Below, in pieces: positions 37,084-45,441 of a DNA stretch of 64,000 nt. Both the position numbers and the translations under genes were made by a program. The notes beneath the pieces are model-generated. The model saw only the letters and a program-made list of their open reading frames with translations. It had not been told where the DNA came from and did not search any database. The DNA comes from Paracoccaceae bacterium (GTDB lineage Bacteria; Pseudomonadota; Alphaproteobacteria; Rhodobacterales; Rhodobacteraceae), in contig JACONK010000006.1 in assembly GCA_014323795.1 (NCBI GenBank), positions 82,983-146,982 on the forward strand, in the 5' to 3' direction. Each line of letters begins with the position of its first letter. Within the stretch, counting starts at the first letter, position 1.

Positions 37084-39415
37084 ATGGCCACGATTTATGT
37101 CGATGATCTGATCAAACCTTTTGAGGGCGTTGATCTGAAGGCGGAGATTTTATCCAGCCAGGAGTCCGGCACACCAGGCCCCGCCAACTTCAGTATGCGC
37201 TGGGGCCTTGTCTACCACAATGTCGATGGCACCGATGACGCCGACACGATCTACGGTCGGTCCGCCGAAGGGGATTACCATTACTACGCCGACAAAATTG
37301 AAGCCGGGGATGGTTACGATACGGTATACGGATCGGACCGGAAAGAAACCATTTATGGCGGATGGGGCAACGACGAGCTGCGCGGTGGTGCGGGCGACGA
37401 CCGTCTGTACGGCGACAACGACACGCGGTACGGCGGCAACGACACGCGGTACGGCGGCAACGACACGCTGCACGGCGGCCAGGGCGATGACTGGCTGGAC
37501 GGCGGATGGGGTGACGACCTCCTGAAAGGCAACCGGGGCGACGATTATCTGCATGGTGACGCGGGTGATGATATCCTGCGCGGTGGCCAGGGCGACGACA
37601 CCCTGGTTGGCGACGGCAGCAGCCCAGGCTATTCCGGCAGGGACAGGCTTCACGGTGGCCGGGGCGATGACGATCTGCATGGTGCCAATGGTAACGACAT
37701 CCTGCGCGGCAATGACAAGCCGAACACGCTGGAGGGGCCGGGGCAGGCATGACAAGCTGGATGGCAGGGAGGGAAACGATACCCTGATTGGCAATGATGG
37801 CAACGATACCCTGCACGGCGGTGCCGGGGCCGACACGCTGGATGGTGGCAAGGACAGCGATTGGGCCAGTTATCAGGGCTCCGATGCAGCGGTGCAGGTG
37901 AACCTGGATACCGGGACAGTATCCGGGGGCCACGCCGCAGGCGATACGCTCACAAGTATTGAAAACCTGCGCGGCTCAAGGTTTGGCGATACGCTGACCG
38001 GGGATGGAAACATGAATACGCTGGAGGGCGGTGCCGGGGCGGACACGCTGGATGGCGGTAACGGCAGCGATTGGGCCAGCTACAAAATCTCCGATGCAGC
38101 GGTGCAGGTGAACCTGGGCACTGGCACAGTATCCGGTGGCCACGCCGAAGGCGACACGCTTGTCGGTATCGAAAACCTGCGCGGCTCCGCGCTGGGCGAT
38201 ACGTTGACAGGCGATGACAATTCGAACACCCTGGAGGGCGGTGCCGGGGCCGATACGCTGGACGGCGGGGGTGGCAGCGATTGGGCCAGCTACAAAAGCT
38301 CCGATGAATCCGTGCAGGTGAACCTGGGCACTGGCACAGTATCCGGCGGCCACGCCGCAGGCGATACGCTCACAAGTATTGAAAACCTGCGCGGCTCAAG
38401 GTTTGGCGATACGCTGACCGGGGATGGAAACATGAATACGCTGGAGGGCGGTGCCGGGGCGGACACGCTGGATGGCGGTAACGGCAGCGATTGGGCCAGC
38501 TATGCGGGCTCCGGTGCGGCGGTGCAGGTAAACCTCGCCAGCGGGAAAGGAACCAGGGGTGATGCCAAAGGGGACACACTCACGAACATTGAAAACCTGC
38601 GTGGCTCAGGGTTTGACGATAGGCTGACCGGCGACAGTGGTGATAACAGGATTTTCGGCGGTGCGGGCAACGATACGCTCCGCGGCGGCGTGGGAAATGA
38701 CACGCTTTACGGCGGGTTCAGGGAACGGCTGACCGGAAGTGAGAATTACAGCGATACGCTTTATGGCGGCGTGGGCCACGACGCGCTGATTGGCGGGGAC
38801 GGGGCCGACACGCTGGAGGGCGGCGCGGGGGACGACAGCCTTCTGGGCCGGGACGGGGCCGACATGCTGGATGGTGGTGACGGCACAGACTGGGCCATCT
38901 ACCACGACTCCAAATCAGGCGTGGATGTGAGCCTGGCCACTGGCACAGGTGCCGGAGGCTATGCCGAAGGCGATAAGCTAAGTAATGTTGAGAATCTGGG
39001 CGGCTCAAAGTTTGGCGATACGCTGACTGGTGACGGAAACATGAATACGCTGAACGGCCAGGGCGGCAACGACACGCTGAACGGCGGTGCCGGGGCCGAC
39101 ACGCTGACCGGCGGGGGCGGGGATGACGATCTGACCGGCGGAGATGGCGCGGATACCTTTGTGTTCCGCACCGGCGCAAGCGGCCAGGATACCATCACCG
39201 ATTTCACTTCCGGGGCGGACACTATCCGGTTTCAGGAGGAGGCCGGACCGGACAGTTTTGATGACCTGACCCTTGCCGTAGAGGAACGGACGGCAGAGGG
39301 GGCAGAAGCACCCGCCGTGGTTATCACCTGGGGTGACGAATCAAACAGCATCCGTTTGTCCGGCTACAGCAGCGTGTCGGATCTCTCCGAAAGTGACTTC
39401 ATCTTTGTCGCCTGA
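37084..39415 (+). CDS. RTX (hemolysin-type calcium-binding) repeat protein, single-base frameshift
   Basis: The protein has no Sec signal, an N-terminal region of about 75 residues, a Gly/Asp-rich RTX array (GGxGxDxLxG type), four near-identical 70-residue units, and a C-terminal ADTFVFRT-type secretion domain ending in FIFVA, expected to be exported by a type I system and to fold on binding Ca2+. The frame stops at about 37750 (LEGPGQA then TGA), but the next frame carries on the same repeat pattern; reading one G fewer in the GGGG at 37734-37737 joins them into about 776 residues (LEGRGRHDKLDG). This may be a real mutation, a phase-variation site or a sequence error. No type I transporter in the window. 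Confidence 0.85.
37417..37479 (+). repeat. Three 21-bp tandem units within the RTX gene
   Basis: Two perfect 21-bp copies at 37417-37437 and 37438-37458, then a diverged third to 37479. They encode NDTRYGG twice and NDTLHGG, so here the calcium-binding repeat has 7 residues instead of the usual 9. Perfect identity of the first two suggests recent slippage. Confidence 0.85.
37821..38660 (+). repeat. Four 210-bp (70-residue) repeats within the RTX gene
   Basis: Units begin at about 37821, 38031, 38241 and 38451, each marked by GAGADTLDGG and DWASY followed by VQVNL, GDTL and IENLRGS. The stretch 37928-38081 is identical at DNA level to 38348-38501, exactly 420 bp (two units) apart, while the unit in between differs, pointing to recent duplication or gene conversion of a two-unit block. 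Confidence 0.9.
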
Positions 39416-39457
39416 ACCCGCCAATCCCCGGGCCCCGGGCCAAAACAGAAATACAAG

Positions 39458-39480
39458 GGGCCACCCCGCCAAGGTGGCCC
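39458..39480. terminator. Hairpin after the RTX gene
   Basis: A perfect 8-bp stem, GGGCCACC at 39458-39465 and GGTGGCCC at 39473-39480 with a 7-base loop, 43 bp after the RTX stop. No T-run follows, so it may be a transcript-protecting structure or a weak terminator. Confidence 0.5.
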
Positions 39481-39803
39481 TGCATGTGTTACGGAAAGCA
39501 TAAAGGCCAGTGTGGCATTTAATCGCTAATTGTCTGCCAGTGCTGCGGGCAGGCGCGGGGTTTGCCGGTGACATGAATCCCCGGGGTGCGCACGGGGGGA
39601 CGGATAACTATCATGTCCGGGGTCGTCATATATAAAAAAATTTAAAGGTGCGATTCCACCTTTCCCCGCAGGTTATGAATCCGCCGTTCAAAACAAGTTG
39701 CGACGCCCCCGGCGGGCCGGTTACAACTGCGTGGTGGTGCCAGGAACCGTGTCGTATTAAACTGGTGGGGATGCAGGCCGGTTCACATGGGAGGATGCCA
39801 GAC
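39481..39803. other. Spacer upstream of the acyl-CoA ligase operon
   Basis: No gene recognised between the hairpin after the RTX gene and the ligase start. An AT-rich block at about 39627-39647 (ATATATAAAAAAATTTAAAG) is the most promoter-like sequence for the ligase-liv operon. Confidence 0.4.
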
Positions 39804-41771
39804 GTGGCCAACGGCAATCAGACGGGCGGTGTGCCGGATACCATTCCGCGTTTGCTGGCGCACAATGCCTCCCGCTATCGCGACAGGGTGGCCTATCGGG
39901 AGAAAGAATTCGGCATCTGGCAAAGCTGGACATGGGCACAAACAGCCGAAGAAATCAACGCACTTGCGCTTGGCCTGCTCACCCTTGGCCTGGCGGAAGG
40001 GGACCATGTGGCCATCATCGGGCGCAACCGTCCCTGTTTTTACTGGGCCATGGTCGCAATCCAGTGCGCCGGTGGTGTGCCTGTACCAACCTATCAGGAC
40101 AGTGTGGCCGAAGAAATGGCCTACGTGCTTGACCACTGCGCGGCCCGCTTCGTGATCGCCGAAGATCAGGAACAGGTCGACAAGGTGCTGGATATTCAGG
40201 ACAGCCTGACCGGGCTTGAACAAATCATCTACATTGATCCGCGGGGGATGCGGAAGTATGATAAAACCAGGCTGCACGCCTGTAAAGATGTGCAGGATGC
40301 AGGCCGCAAGAGCAGCCACCAACAGGAATTGGATGCCCGGCTTGCCAGGCAAAACGGCGATACCGCCTGCGTGATTCTATACACCTCCGGCACCACGGGG
40401 CGACCGAAAGGGGTGGTTCTGTCAAACCGCAACATCATCGCGGCCTCATCGTCTTCGGCGGAATTCGATAATCTGAACGCAGGCGACAGTGTGCTGGCCT
40501 ACCTGCCCATGGCCTGGGTCGGCGATTTCATCTTCTCTATCGGGCAAGCCTACTCGGCCGGCTTCTGCGTGGCCTGCCCGGAAAACCGCGATACCATGCA
40601 GCAGGATCTGCGTGAAATCGGACCAACATACTTCTTCGCGCCGCCCCGGTATTTTGAAGGCGTCCTGACGAACGTGATGATTCGCATGGAAGACGCCACC
40701 CCGCGCAAGCAACGTTTGTTCAGGAAATATATGGAATTCGCGAAAGAGACGGGTCCGAAAATCCTGGACGGCAAACCGGTCAGCTTCGGTAAAAGGCTGA
40801 AATACTGGTGGGGTAACCTGATGGTCTATGGCCCTTTGAAGAACACGCTCGGCCTTTCCCGCGTACGCGTGGGATATACTGCCGGTGAGGCGATCGGACC
40901 GGAGATTTTCGATTTCTACCGCGCACTCGGCATTAACCTGAAACAGCTTTACGGCCAGACAGAGGCCAGCGTGTTCGTGACAATCCAGCCGGACGGCGAA
41001 GTGCGCCCGGATACAGTGGGCATCGCGGCACCAAGGGTAGAGCTGAAGATAGCGGAGAGCGGAGAGGTTTTCTATCGTTCCCCGGGCTCTTTCGTGGAAT
41101 ACTACAAAAATCCCGAAAGCACGGCGAACACCAAAGACTCCGAAGGCTGGGTCGCAACAGGCGATGCCGGATTTATCGAATCAGACACCGGTCACCTGCG
41201 CATCATCGACCGGGCCAGGGATGTGGGCAAGATGGCCGATGGTCGCCTGTTTGCCCCGAAGTATGTTGAAAACAAGCTTAAATTTTTCTCCGATATACTG
41301 GAGGCAGTGGTCTTTGGCAACGGGCGTGATTACTGCACAGCCTTAATAAATATCGACCTGACGGCGGTTGGAAATTGGGCGGAGCGCAACAACATCGCCT
41401 ATGCCTCTTATCAGGAGTTGGCGGGACATGCGCAGGTGATGGACACAATCCAATCCCATGTGGAGCAGGTGAACAGAACCCTCGCCGGGGATGACATGCT
41501 CTCAGGCTGTCAGGTTCGCCGGTTCCTGGTTTTGCACAAGGAATTGGATGCCGATGATGGGGAACTGACCCGTACCCGCAAAGTGCGCCGACGGATTATC
41601 GAGGAAAAATTCGCGGATCTGATTGACGCACTTTATGACGGCAAGTCGGAACACCATACCGAAACCGAAGTGACTTATGAAGACGGCCGCAAAGGCAGAA
41701 TCAGCGCGACGCTGAAGATACGGGACGCAAAGGTATTCCCGACCAAAACCGTGAAGGCAGCCGCGGAATGA
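39804..41771 (+). CDS. AMP-forming acyl-CoA ligase (long-chain fatty acid/organic acid CoA synthetase family)
   Basis: A 655-residue ATP-dependent ligase that activates a carboxylic acid to its acyl-CoA. The P-loop-like motif YTSGTTGRPKGVVLS is near residue 192, GYTAGEAIGPEI and LYGQTEASV follow, and the adenylate-binding GWVATGDAGF is near 448. The GTG at 39804 is placed 9 bases after GGGAGG; an ATG at 39795 is so close to that site that it is less likely. The gene heads a five-subunit branched-chain-type ABC importer operon in the same direction, which suggests the acid is imported and then activated; a bulky or aromatic acid is a guess. Confidence 0.9.
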   Translation: MANGNQTGGVPDTIPRLLAHNASRYRDRVAYREKEFGIWQSWTWAQTAEEINALALGLLTLGLAEGDHVAIIGRNRPCFYWAMVAIQCAGGVPVPTYQDSVAEEMAYVLDHCAARFVIAEDQEQVDKVLDIQDSLTGLEQIIYIDPRGMRKYDKTRLHACKDVQDAGRKSSHQQELDARLARQNGDTACVILYTSGTTGRPKGVVLSNRNIIAASSSSAEFDNLNAGDSVLAYLPMAWVGDFIFSIGQAYSAGFCVACPENRDTMQQDLREIGPTYFFAPPRYFEGVLTNVMIRMEDATPRKQRLFRKYMEFAKETGPKILDGKPVSFGKRLKYWWGNLMVYGPLKNTLGLSRVRVGYTAGEAIGPEIFDFYRALGINLKQLYGQTEASVFVTIQPDGEVRPDTVGIAAPRVELKIAESGEVFYRSPGSFVEYYKNPESTANTKDSEGWVATGDAGFIESDTGHLRIIDRARDVGKMADGRLFAPKYVENKLKFFSDILEAVVFGNGRDYCTALINIDLTAVGNWAERNNIAYASYQELAGHAQVMDTIQSHVEQVNRTLAGDDMLSGCQVRRFLVLHKELDADDGELTRTRKVRRRIIEEKFADLIDALYDGKSEHHTETEVTYEDGRKGRISATLKIRDAKVFPTKTVKAAAE

Positions 41772-41981
41772 CGGGCCTGCACCCCCTGTCGCGACAATCC
41801 CTGCGATTGTATGTGTCATCTGCCGTGCCGGGCCCACAATGGTTTGCCGGAAAAATGAACGGCTTGCCGACAAGGCGCAGTCAAATCGGCATATTTTGGG
41901 CACTCATCGGGTCGGGTGTGCCGCCCGCCGGGGTGGCCGATGTTTTTGAAATCAGGGAATACCCGTGTGAGTGCCGAGATA

Positions 41982-42791
41982 ATGACCCACACATACACTA
42001 CGCCTGACGGCCGTACAATTGGCGGTCCGGTGATGGAGGTGAAAAATATCAGCCTGCGCTTCGGGGGCGTGGTGGCGATCAGGCAAGTTTCGTTCGATAT
42101 CCGGGACGGTGAGATCCGTGCGATCATCGGGCCGAACGGGGCGGGTAAATCTTCAATGCTCAATGTTATCAACGGCTTTTATTGCCCGCAAGAAGGTGAA
42201 GTCTGGTTCCGCAGCAAGCGGCGTGGCCGGATGAAACCGCATCAGATCGCCTATCAGGGCATCGCGCGTACATTTCAGAATATCGCGCTTTTCTCGGGTA
42301 TGACAACGCTTGATAACATCATGACAGGGCGGTTGACGCATATGAAATCCTCAATGCTCAGCCAGGCCCTCTGGTGGGGTAAAGCGGAGGCGGAAGAGAC
42401 TGCGAACCGCGAGGTGGTGGAGCGGGTGATCGACTTTCTGGAAATCCAGTCCGTCCGGAAAACGCCGGTAGGGCAGCTGCCATACGGCCTGCAAAAGCGC
42501 GTGGAACTTGGCCGTGCGTTGGCGGCGGAACCAGGGCTGCTGCTGCTGGACGAACCGATGGCAGGCATGAACGTGGAAGAGAAAGAGGACATGAGCCGTT
42601 TTATTCTGGACGTGAATGACGAGTTTGGAACCACCATAGTACTTATCGAACACGACATGGGCGTTGTCATGGATATAGCCGACCGGGTGGTGGTGATGGA
42701 TTACGGCAAGAAGATTGGTGATGGCACCCCGGACGAGGTGCGCAACAACCAGGACGTGATCGATGCGTATCTGGGGGTCAGCCATGATTAA
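41982..42791 (+). CDS. livG: Branched-chain-type ABC transporter ATP-binding protein LivG
   Basis: A 269-residue ABC ATPase. Walker A GPNGAGKSS is near residue 50, the signature LPYGLQKRVELGRALA near 166 (a Tyr-Gly variant of LSxGxQ seen in LivG), and Walker B LLLLDEPMAGMN near 188. LivG proteins drive uptake of branched amino acids, urea, amides or aromatic acids. The ATG at 41982 (MTHTYTTPDG) is preceded by a weak GAGAT. The gene starts 210 bp after the ligase gene and is separated from livH by a structured 112-bp spacer. Confidence 0.92.
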   Translation: MTHTYTTPDGRTIGGPVMEVKNISLRFGGVVAIRQVSFDIRDGEIRAIIGPNGAGKSSMLNVINGFYCPQEGEVWFRSKRRGRMKPHQIAYQGIARTFQNIALFSGMTTLDNIMTGRLTHMKSSMLSQALWWGKAEAEETANREVVERVIDFLEIQSVRKTPVGQLPYGLQKRVELGRALAAEPGLLLLDEPMAGMNVEEKEDMSRFILDVNDEFGTTIVLIEHDMGVVMDIADRVVVMDYGKKIGDGTPDEVRNNQDVIDAYLGVSHD

Positions 42792-42811
42792 TTATTCAAG
42801 GAAAAATCATC

Positions 42812-42885
42812 CCGGGTCTGAACTGCTGTCCTGTGCCTTTGCGTGTGCCGTAACAATTGCCCCGACGGCCTCGGGGCAGACCCGG
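42812..42885 (+). other. Nested inverted repeats in the livG-livH spacer
   Basis: Outer repeat CCGGGTCTG (42812-42820) pairs with CAGACCCGG (42877-42885); inner perfect 8-bp stem TGCCCCGA (42858-42865) pairs with TCGGGGCA (42871-42878) around a 5-base loop. The two pairings share two bases, so they could be alternatives. The livH ribosome-binding site GGGAG follows within 10 bp. Possible mRNA processing, attenuation or translational control site; unproven. Confidence 0.55.
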
Positions 42886-42903
42886 TGCACGGGAGTATAA
42901 AAT

Positions 42904-43902
42904 ATGGGTTCGGATTTCTGGTTCGGGATAGAGGTTTTCCTCAACGGTCTGATGGCCGGGGTGCTCTATTCCCTCGTGGCCCTGGGCTTTGTGCTGATCT
43001 TTAAGGCCTCGGGCATTTTCAATTACGCCCAGGGTGTCCTTGCGCTTTTTGCAGCTATGACGCTGGTGGGGCTGCAGAAGGGGCAGGTACCCTTTGCACA
43101 TCTTGTCAATGCGCTATTCGGAACCAAGATATACTATTTCGGATGGGAGCTGCCGTCAATCCTCGCGATCTTTCTGACAGCGGGAGTGATGGTTCTGCTC
43201 GCCATTGTGGTGGAACGATATATCCTGCGCCATCTTGTGAACCAGCCGGATATCATTCTTTTCATGGCCACCATCGGGCTTGCCTACTTCATGGAAGGCC
43301 TTGGCGATCTGATGTGGAACTCCGAAATCAAGAAGCTTGACGTGGGTATACCCCAGGGCGGCATCCTCTGGATTGAACAACAAACGGCGTTTCTTGGCGG
43401 AGACAATTTTTATGGCCTCTACCTTGATCGGCTCGATATCTACGCGATGTTTCTTGCGGCGATCCTCGTACTTTCTCTGGTGACATTTTCGCAGTATACG
43501 AAGATCGGGCGCGCCCTGCGGGCGGTGGCGGATGATCACCAGGCGGCACTCTCTGTCGGTATCTCTTTGCGGTTTATATGGGTTGTCGTATGGTCCATTG
43601 CGGGCATTGTGGCGTTGGTCGCGGGGATCATGTGGGGTGCAAAATCCGGCGTTCAATTTTCGCTGTCACTGGTTGCGCTGAAGGCCCTGCCGGTGCTGAT
43701 GCTGGGCGGCTTCACGTCTATCCCCGGGGCGATCATCGGCGGTCTGATCATTGGTGTGGGCGAGAAGATGTTTGAATTCCTGATCGGTGAACCATTCCTG
43801 GGCGGGGCAACCGAGAACTGGTTCGCCTACATGCTCGCGCTCCTCTTCCTCGTTTTCCGGCCGCAGGGGCTGTTTGGTGAAAAGATTATTGAGAGGGTGT
43901 GA
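42904..43902 (+). CDS. livH: Branched-chain-type ABC transporter permease LivH
   Basis: A 332-residue inner-membrane permease with about eight helices. Family hallmarks are the N-terminal FLNGLMAGVLYSLVALGF with NYAQGVLALFAAM, the loop TKIGRALRAVADDHQAA near residue 200 (coupling region to the ATPases), and LGGFTSIPGAIIGGLIIGV. It has an insertion of about 45 residues around VPFAHLVNALFGTKIYYF relative to compact LivH proteins. The ATG at 42904 follows GGGAG. Immediately downstream begin two tiny membrane proteins. Confidence 0.93.
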   Translation: MGSDFWFGIEVFLNGLMAGVLYSLVALGFVLIFKASGIFNYAQGVLALFAAMTLVGLQKGQVPFAHLVNALFGTKIYYFGWELPSILAIFLTAGVMVLLAIVVERYILRHLVNQPDIILFMATIGLAYFMEGLGDLMWNSEIKKLDVGIPQGGILWIEQQTAFLGGDNFYGLYLDRLDIYAMFLAAILVLSLVTFSQYTKIGRALRAVADDHQAALSVGISLRFIWVVVWSIAGIVALVAGIMWGAKSGVQFSLSLVALKALPVLMLGGFTSIPGAIIGGLIIGVGEKMFEFLIGEPFLGGATENWFAYMLALLFLVFRPQGLFGEKIIERV

Positions 43903-43908
43903 CGCAGA

Positions 43909-44067
43909 TTGGGGAATGCGCCTGGATATGTTGAACGTGCACCGATGCTGGTGGCAGGATGCATGCTGCCTATTTTGGGCTTCATGATGCTGTTTGTCGT
44001 CGAAAACCGAAACAGCGCACCCGCTGAAGGCCAGTTTGCCAGTGCACCCGAATATGACCGGCCATGA
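43909..44067 (+). CDS. Tiny one-helix membrane protein in the liv operon (smORF1)
   Basis: A 52-codon ORF that begins 6 bp after the livH stop. The TTG at 43909 follows GAGAGGG at good distance; a shorter form from ATG 43945 is possible. The product has one hydrophobic helix, VAGCMLPILGFMMLFVVEN, then a polar tail ending SAPEYDRP. Its TGA overlaps the ATG of the next small ORF (ATGA), a sign of coupled translation. No homologue is recognised. The overlap chain supports it being real; the role might be assembly or regulation of the permease, which is inference only. Confidence 0.5.
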   Translation: MGNAPGYVERAPMLVAGCMLPILGFMMLFVVENRNSAPAEGQFASAPEYDRP

Positions 44068-44294
44068 TTGATTCTGCAATCGTAGCCTGTCTTGTGTCTG
44101 TTCCGCACAGCCGGCGGGTTCAGGCTGGCGTGTTCCCGGCCACTGTCATATCCGTAGCAGTGTTTTGGGGGTGGGCAGGCGGCGTCGTGTGTCTGTACGA
44201 TGTCGGTGATTTCCCGTTCTTCGGCTTGCCCCTGATGCTCTTTACAGGCCCTGCCATAATCGGCCTCTTTCGCTTCCCGAAAGGAACCGCATAA
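44064..44294 (+). CDS. Small two-helix membrane protein in the liv operon (smORF2)
   Basis: A 76-codon ORF with two hydrophobic segments (about VFPATVISVAVFWGWAGGVV and FFGLPLMLFTGPAIIGLF) joined by an acidic loop LYDVGDF. Its ATG overlaps the TGA of smORF1, and its TAA overlaps the ATG of livM (TAATG), so all four liv reading frames are joined without gaps. No strong ribosome-binding site of its own is seen, in line with coupled translation. No domain recognised; I infer a small accessory subunit of the transporter, which is untested. Confidence 0.6.
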   Translation: MIDSAIVACLVSVPHSRRVQAGVFPATVISVAVFWGWAGGVVCLYDVGDFPFFGLPLMLFTGPAIIGLFRFPKGTA

Positions 44295-45370
44295 TGTTTT
44301 ACAGAGAAGCGGGTGATTTTAAGACGTCCTATGCGGCCGACAGCCAGACGTTTCCGATCGCATTTGACCGTTACTGCTACCGGGTTGTGCTGGTGTTTGC
44401 CTTCTGCGTGATGCCGTTCATCATCAACGACTACTGGCTGAACGCGGTCATGTTACCGTTCCTGATCTATTCGGTCGCTGCAATTGGGCTGAACATCCTG
44501 ACAGGTTACTGCGGGCAGGTGAGCCTCGGTACCGGCGGCTTTATGGCCGTGGGGGGGTATGCCTGCTACAAGCTGATGACAGCCTTCCCGGATATCAGCA
44601 TTATGATCGTGATCTGCGCCTCAGGCCTGATCACGGCGTTTGCGGGCCTTCTCTTTGGCCTGCCAAGCCTGCGGATCAAGGGGTTCTATCTGGCTGTGGC
44701 GACCCTTGCGGCACAGTTCTTCCTTGTCTGGCTCTTCAACAAGGTTCCGTGGTTCTACAACTACTCCGCCTCGGGCCAGATCACCGCACCGGAACGGACA
44801 ATGTTCGGCCTTGCCGTCACGGGGCCTGAAAGCCTGCCCTGGGCTGTCTATCTGGTTGCGCTCACCTTCGCGGCGGCGCTGGCCGTAGTCGCCCGTAACC
44901 TGACCCGAGGCAATATAGGACGGCAATGGATGGCGATCCGCGACATGGATATCGCGGCGGAAATCATCGGGGTGAACCCGCTGAAAGCCAAGCTGAGTGC
45001 CTTCGCTATCAGCTCTTTCTATGTGGGCGTGTCAGGGGCGATGTTCTTCGTGCTCTACCTCGGTGCCGTTGAGGTGGGAGAGGTCTATGGCATCCGGAAA
45101 TCCTTCATCGTGCTCTTTATGATCATCATTGGCGGGCTGGGGTCGATCTTCGGGTCTTTCGCAGGGGCCGCCTTTATGGTGCTGATGCCAGTGCTTTTGA
45201 AAAATATCATGGTCGGCCAATTCGGCTGGCCTACAGACCTTGCCGCCCACTTTGAGTTTGTTATCGTGGGCCTGCTGATCGTGGTGTTCCTGATCATGGA
45301 ACCCCATGGCCTGGCCCGGCTCTGGCGGTTGGCGAAAGAAAAATTAAGACTTTGGCCCTTCCCCCACTAG
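44294..45370 (+). CDS. livM: Branched-chain-type ABC transporter permease LivM
   Basis: A 358-residue permease with about ten hydrophobic segments. Family marks are AIGLNILTGYCGQVSLGTGGFMAVGGYACY near residue 55, the LRIKGFYLAVATLAAQ block, the coupling loop NIGRQWMAIRDMDIAAEIIGVN near 215, and IIGGLGSIFGSFAGAAF. The ATG at 44294 overlaps the smORF2 stop, with AAGGA upstream. An N-terminal extension of about 35 residues precedes the first helix. It forms the channel with LivH. Confidence 0.94.
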   Translation: MFYREAGDFKTSYAADSQTFPIAFDRYCYRVVLVFAFCVMPFIINDYWLNAVMLPFLIYSVAAIGLNILTGYCGQVSLGTGGFMAVGGYACYKLMTAFPDISIMIVICASGLITAFAGLLFGLPSLRIKGFYLAVATLAAQFFLVWLFNKVPWFYNYSASGQITAPERTMFGLAVTGPESLPWAVYLVALTFAAALAVVARNLTRGNIGRQWMAIRDMDIAAEIIGVNPLKAKLSAFAISSFYVGVSGAMFFVLYLGAVEVGEVYGIRKSFIVLFMIIIGGLGSIFGSFAGAAFMVLMPVLLKNIMVGQFGWPTDLAAHFEFVIVGLLIVVFLIMEPHGLARLWRLAKEKLRLWPFPH

Positions 45371-45441
45371 GGCAGACCCCAAGAGATGCTCCAGTGAATG
45401 GCGCAACATCCATGTCGACAACCAAGGGAGGATTGAGAGAC

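Noticed and set aside
37150..37933. Minus-strand frames opposite the RTX gene
   Set aside because: They are low-complexity shadows of the glycine-aspartate repeats.
37821..38660. CRISPR-like or tandem regulatory array
   Set aside because: The 210-bp period is in frame and encodes 70-residue protein units; there are no spacers of unique sequence.
39560..39795. Longer start for the acyl-CoA ligase at 39648
   Set aside because: The first 49 residues are unlike the family and the GGGAGG site sits just before 39795-39804.
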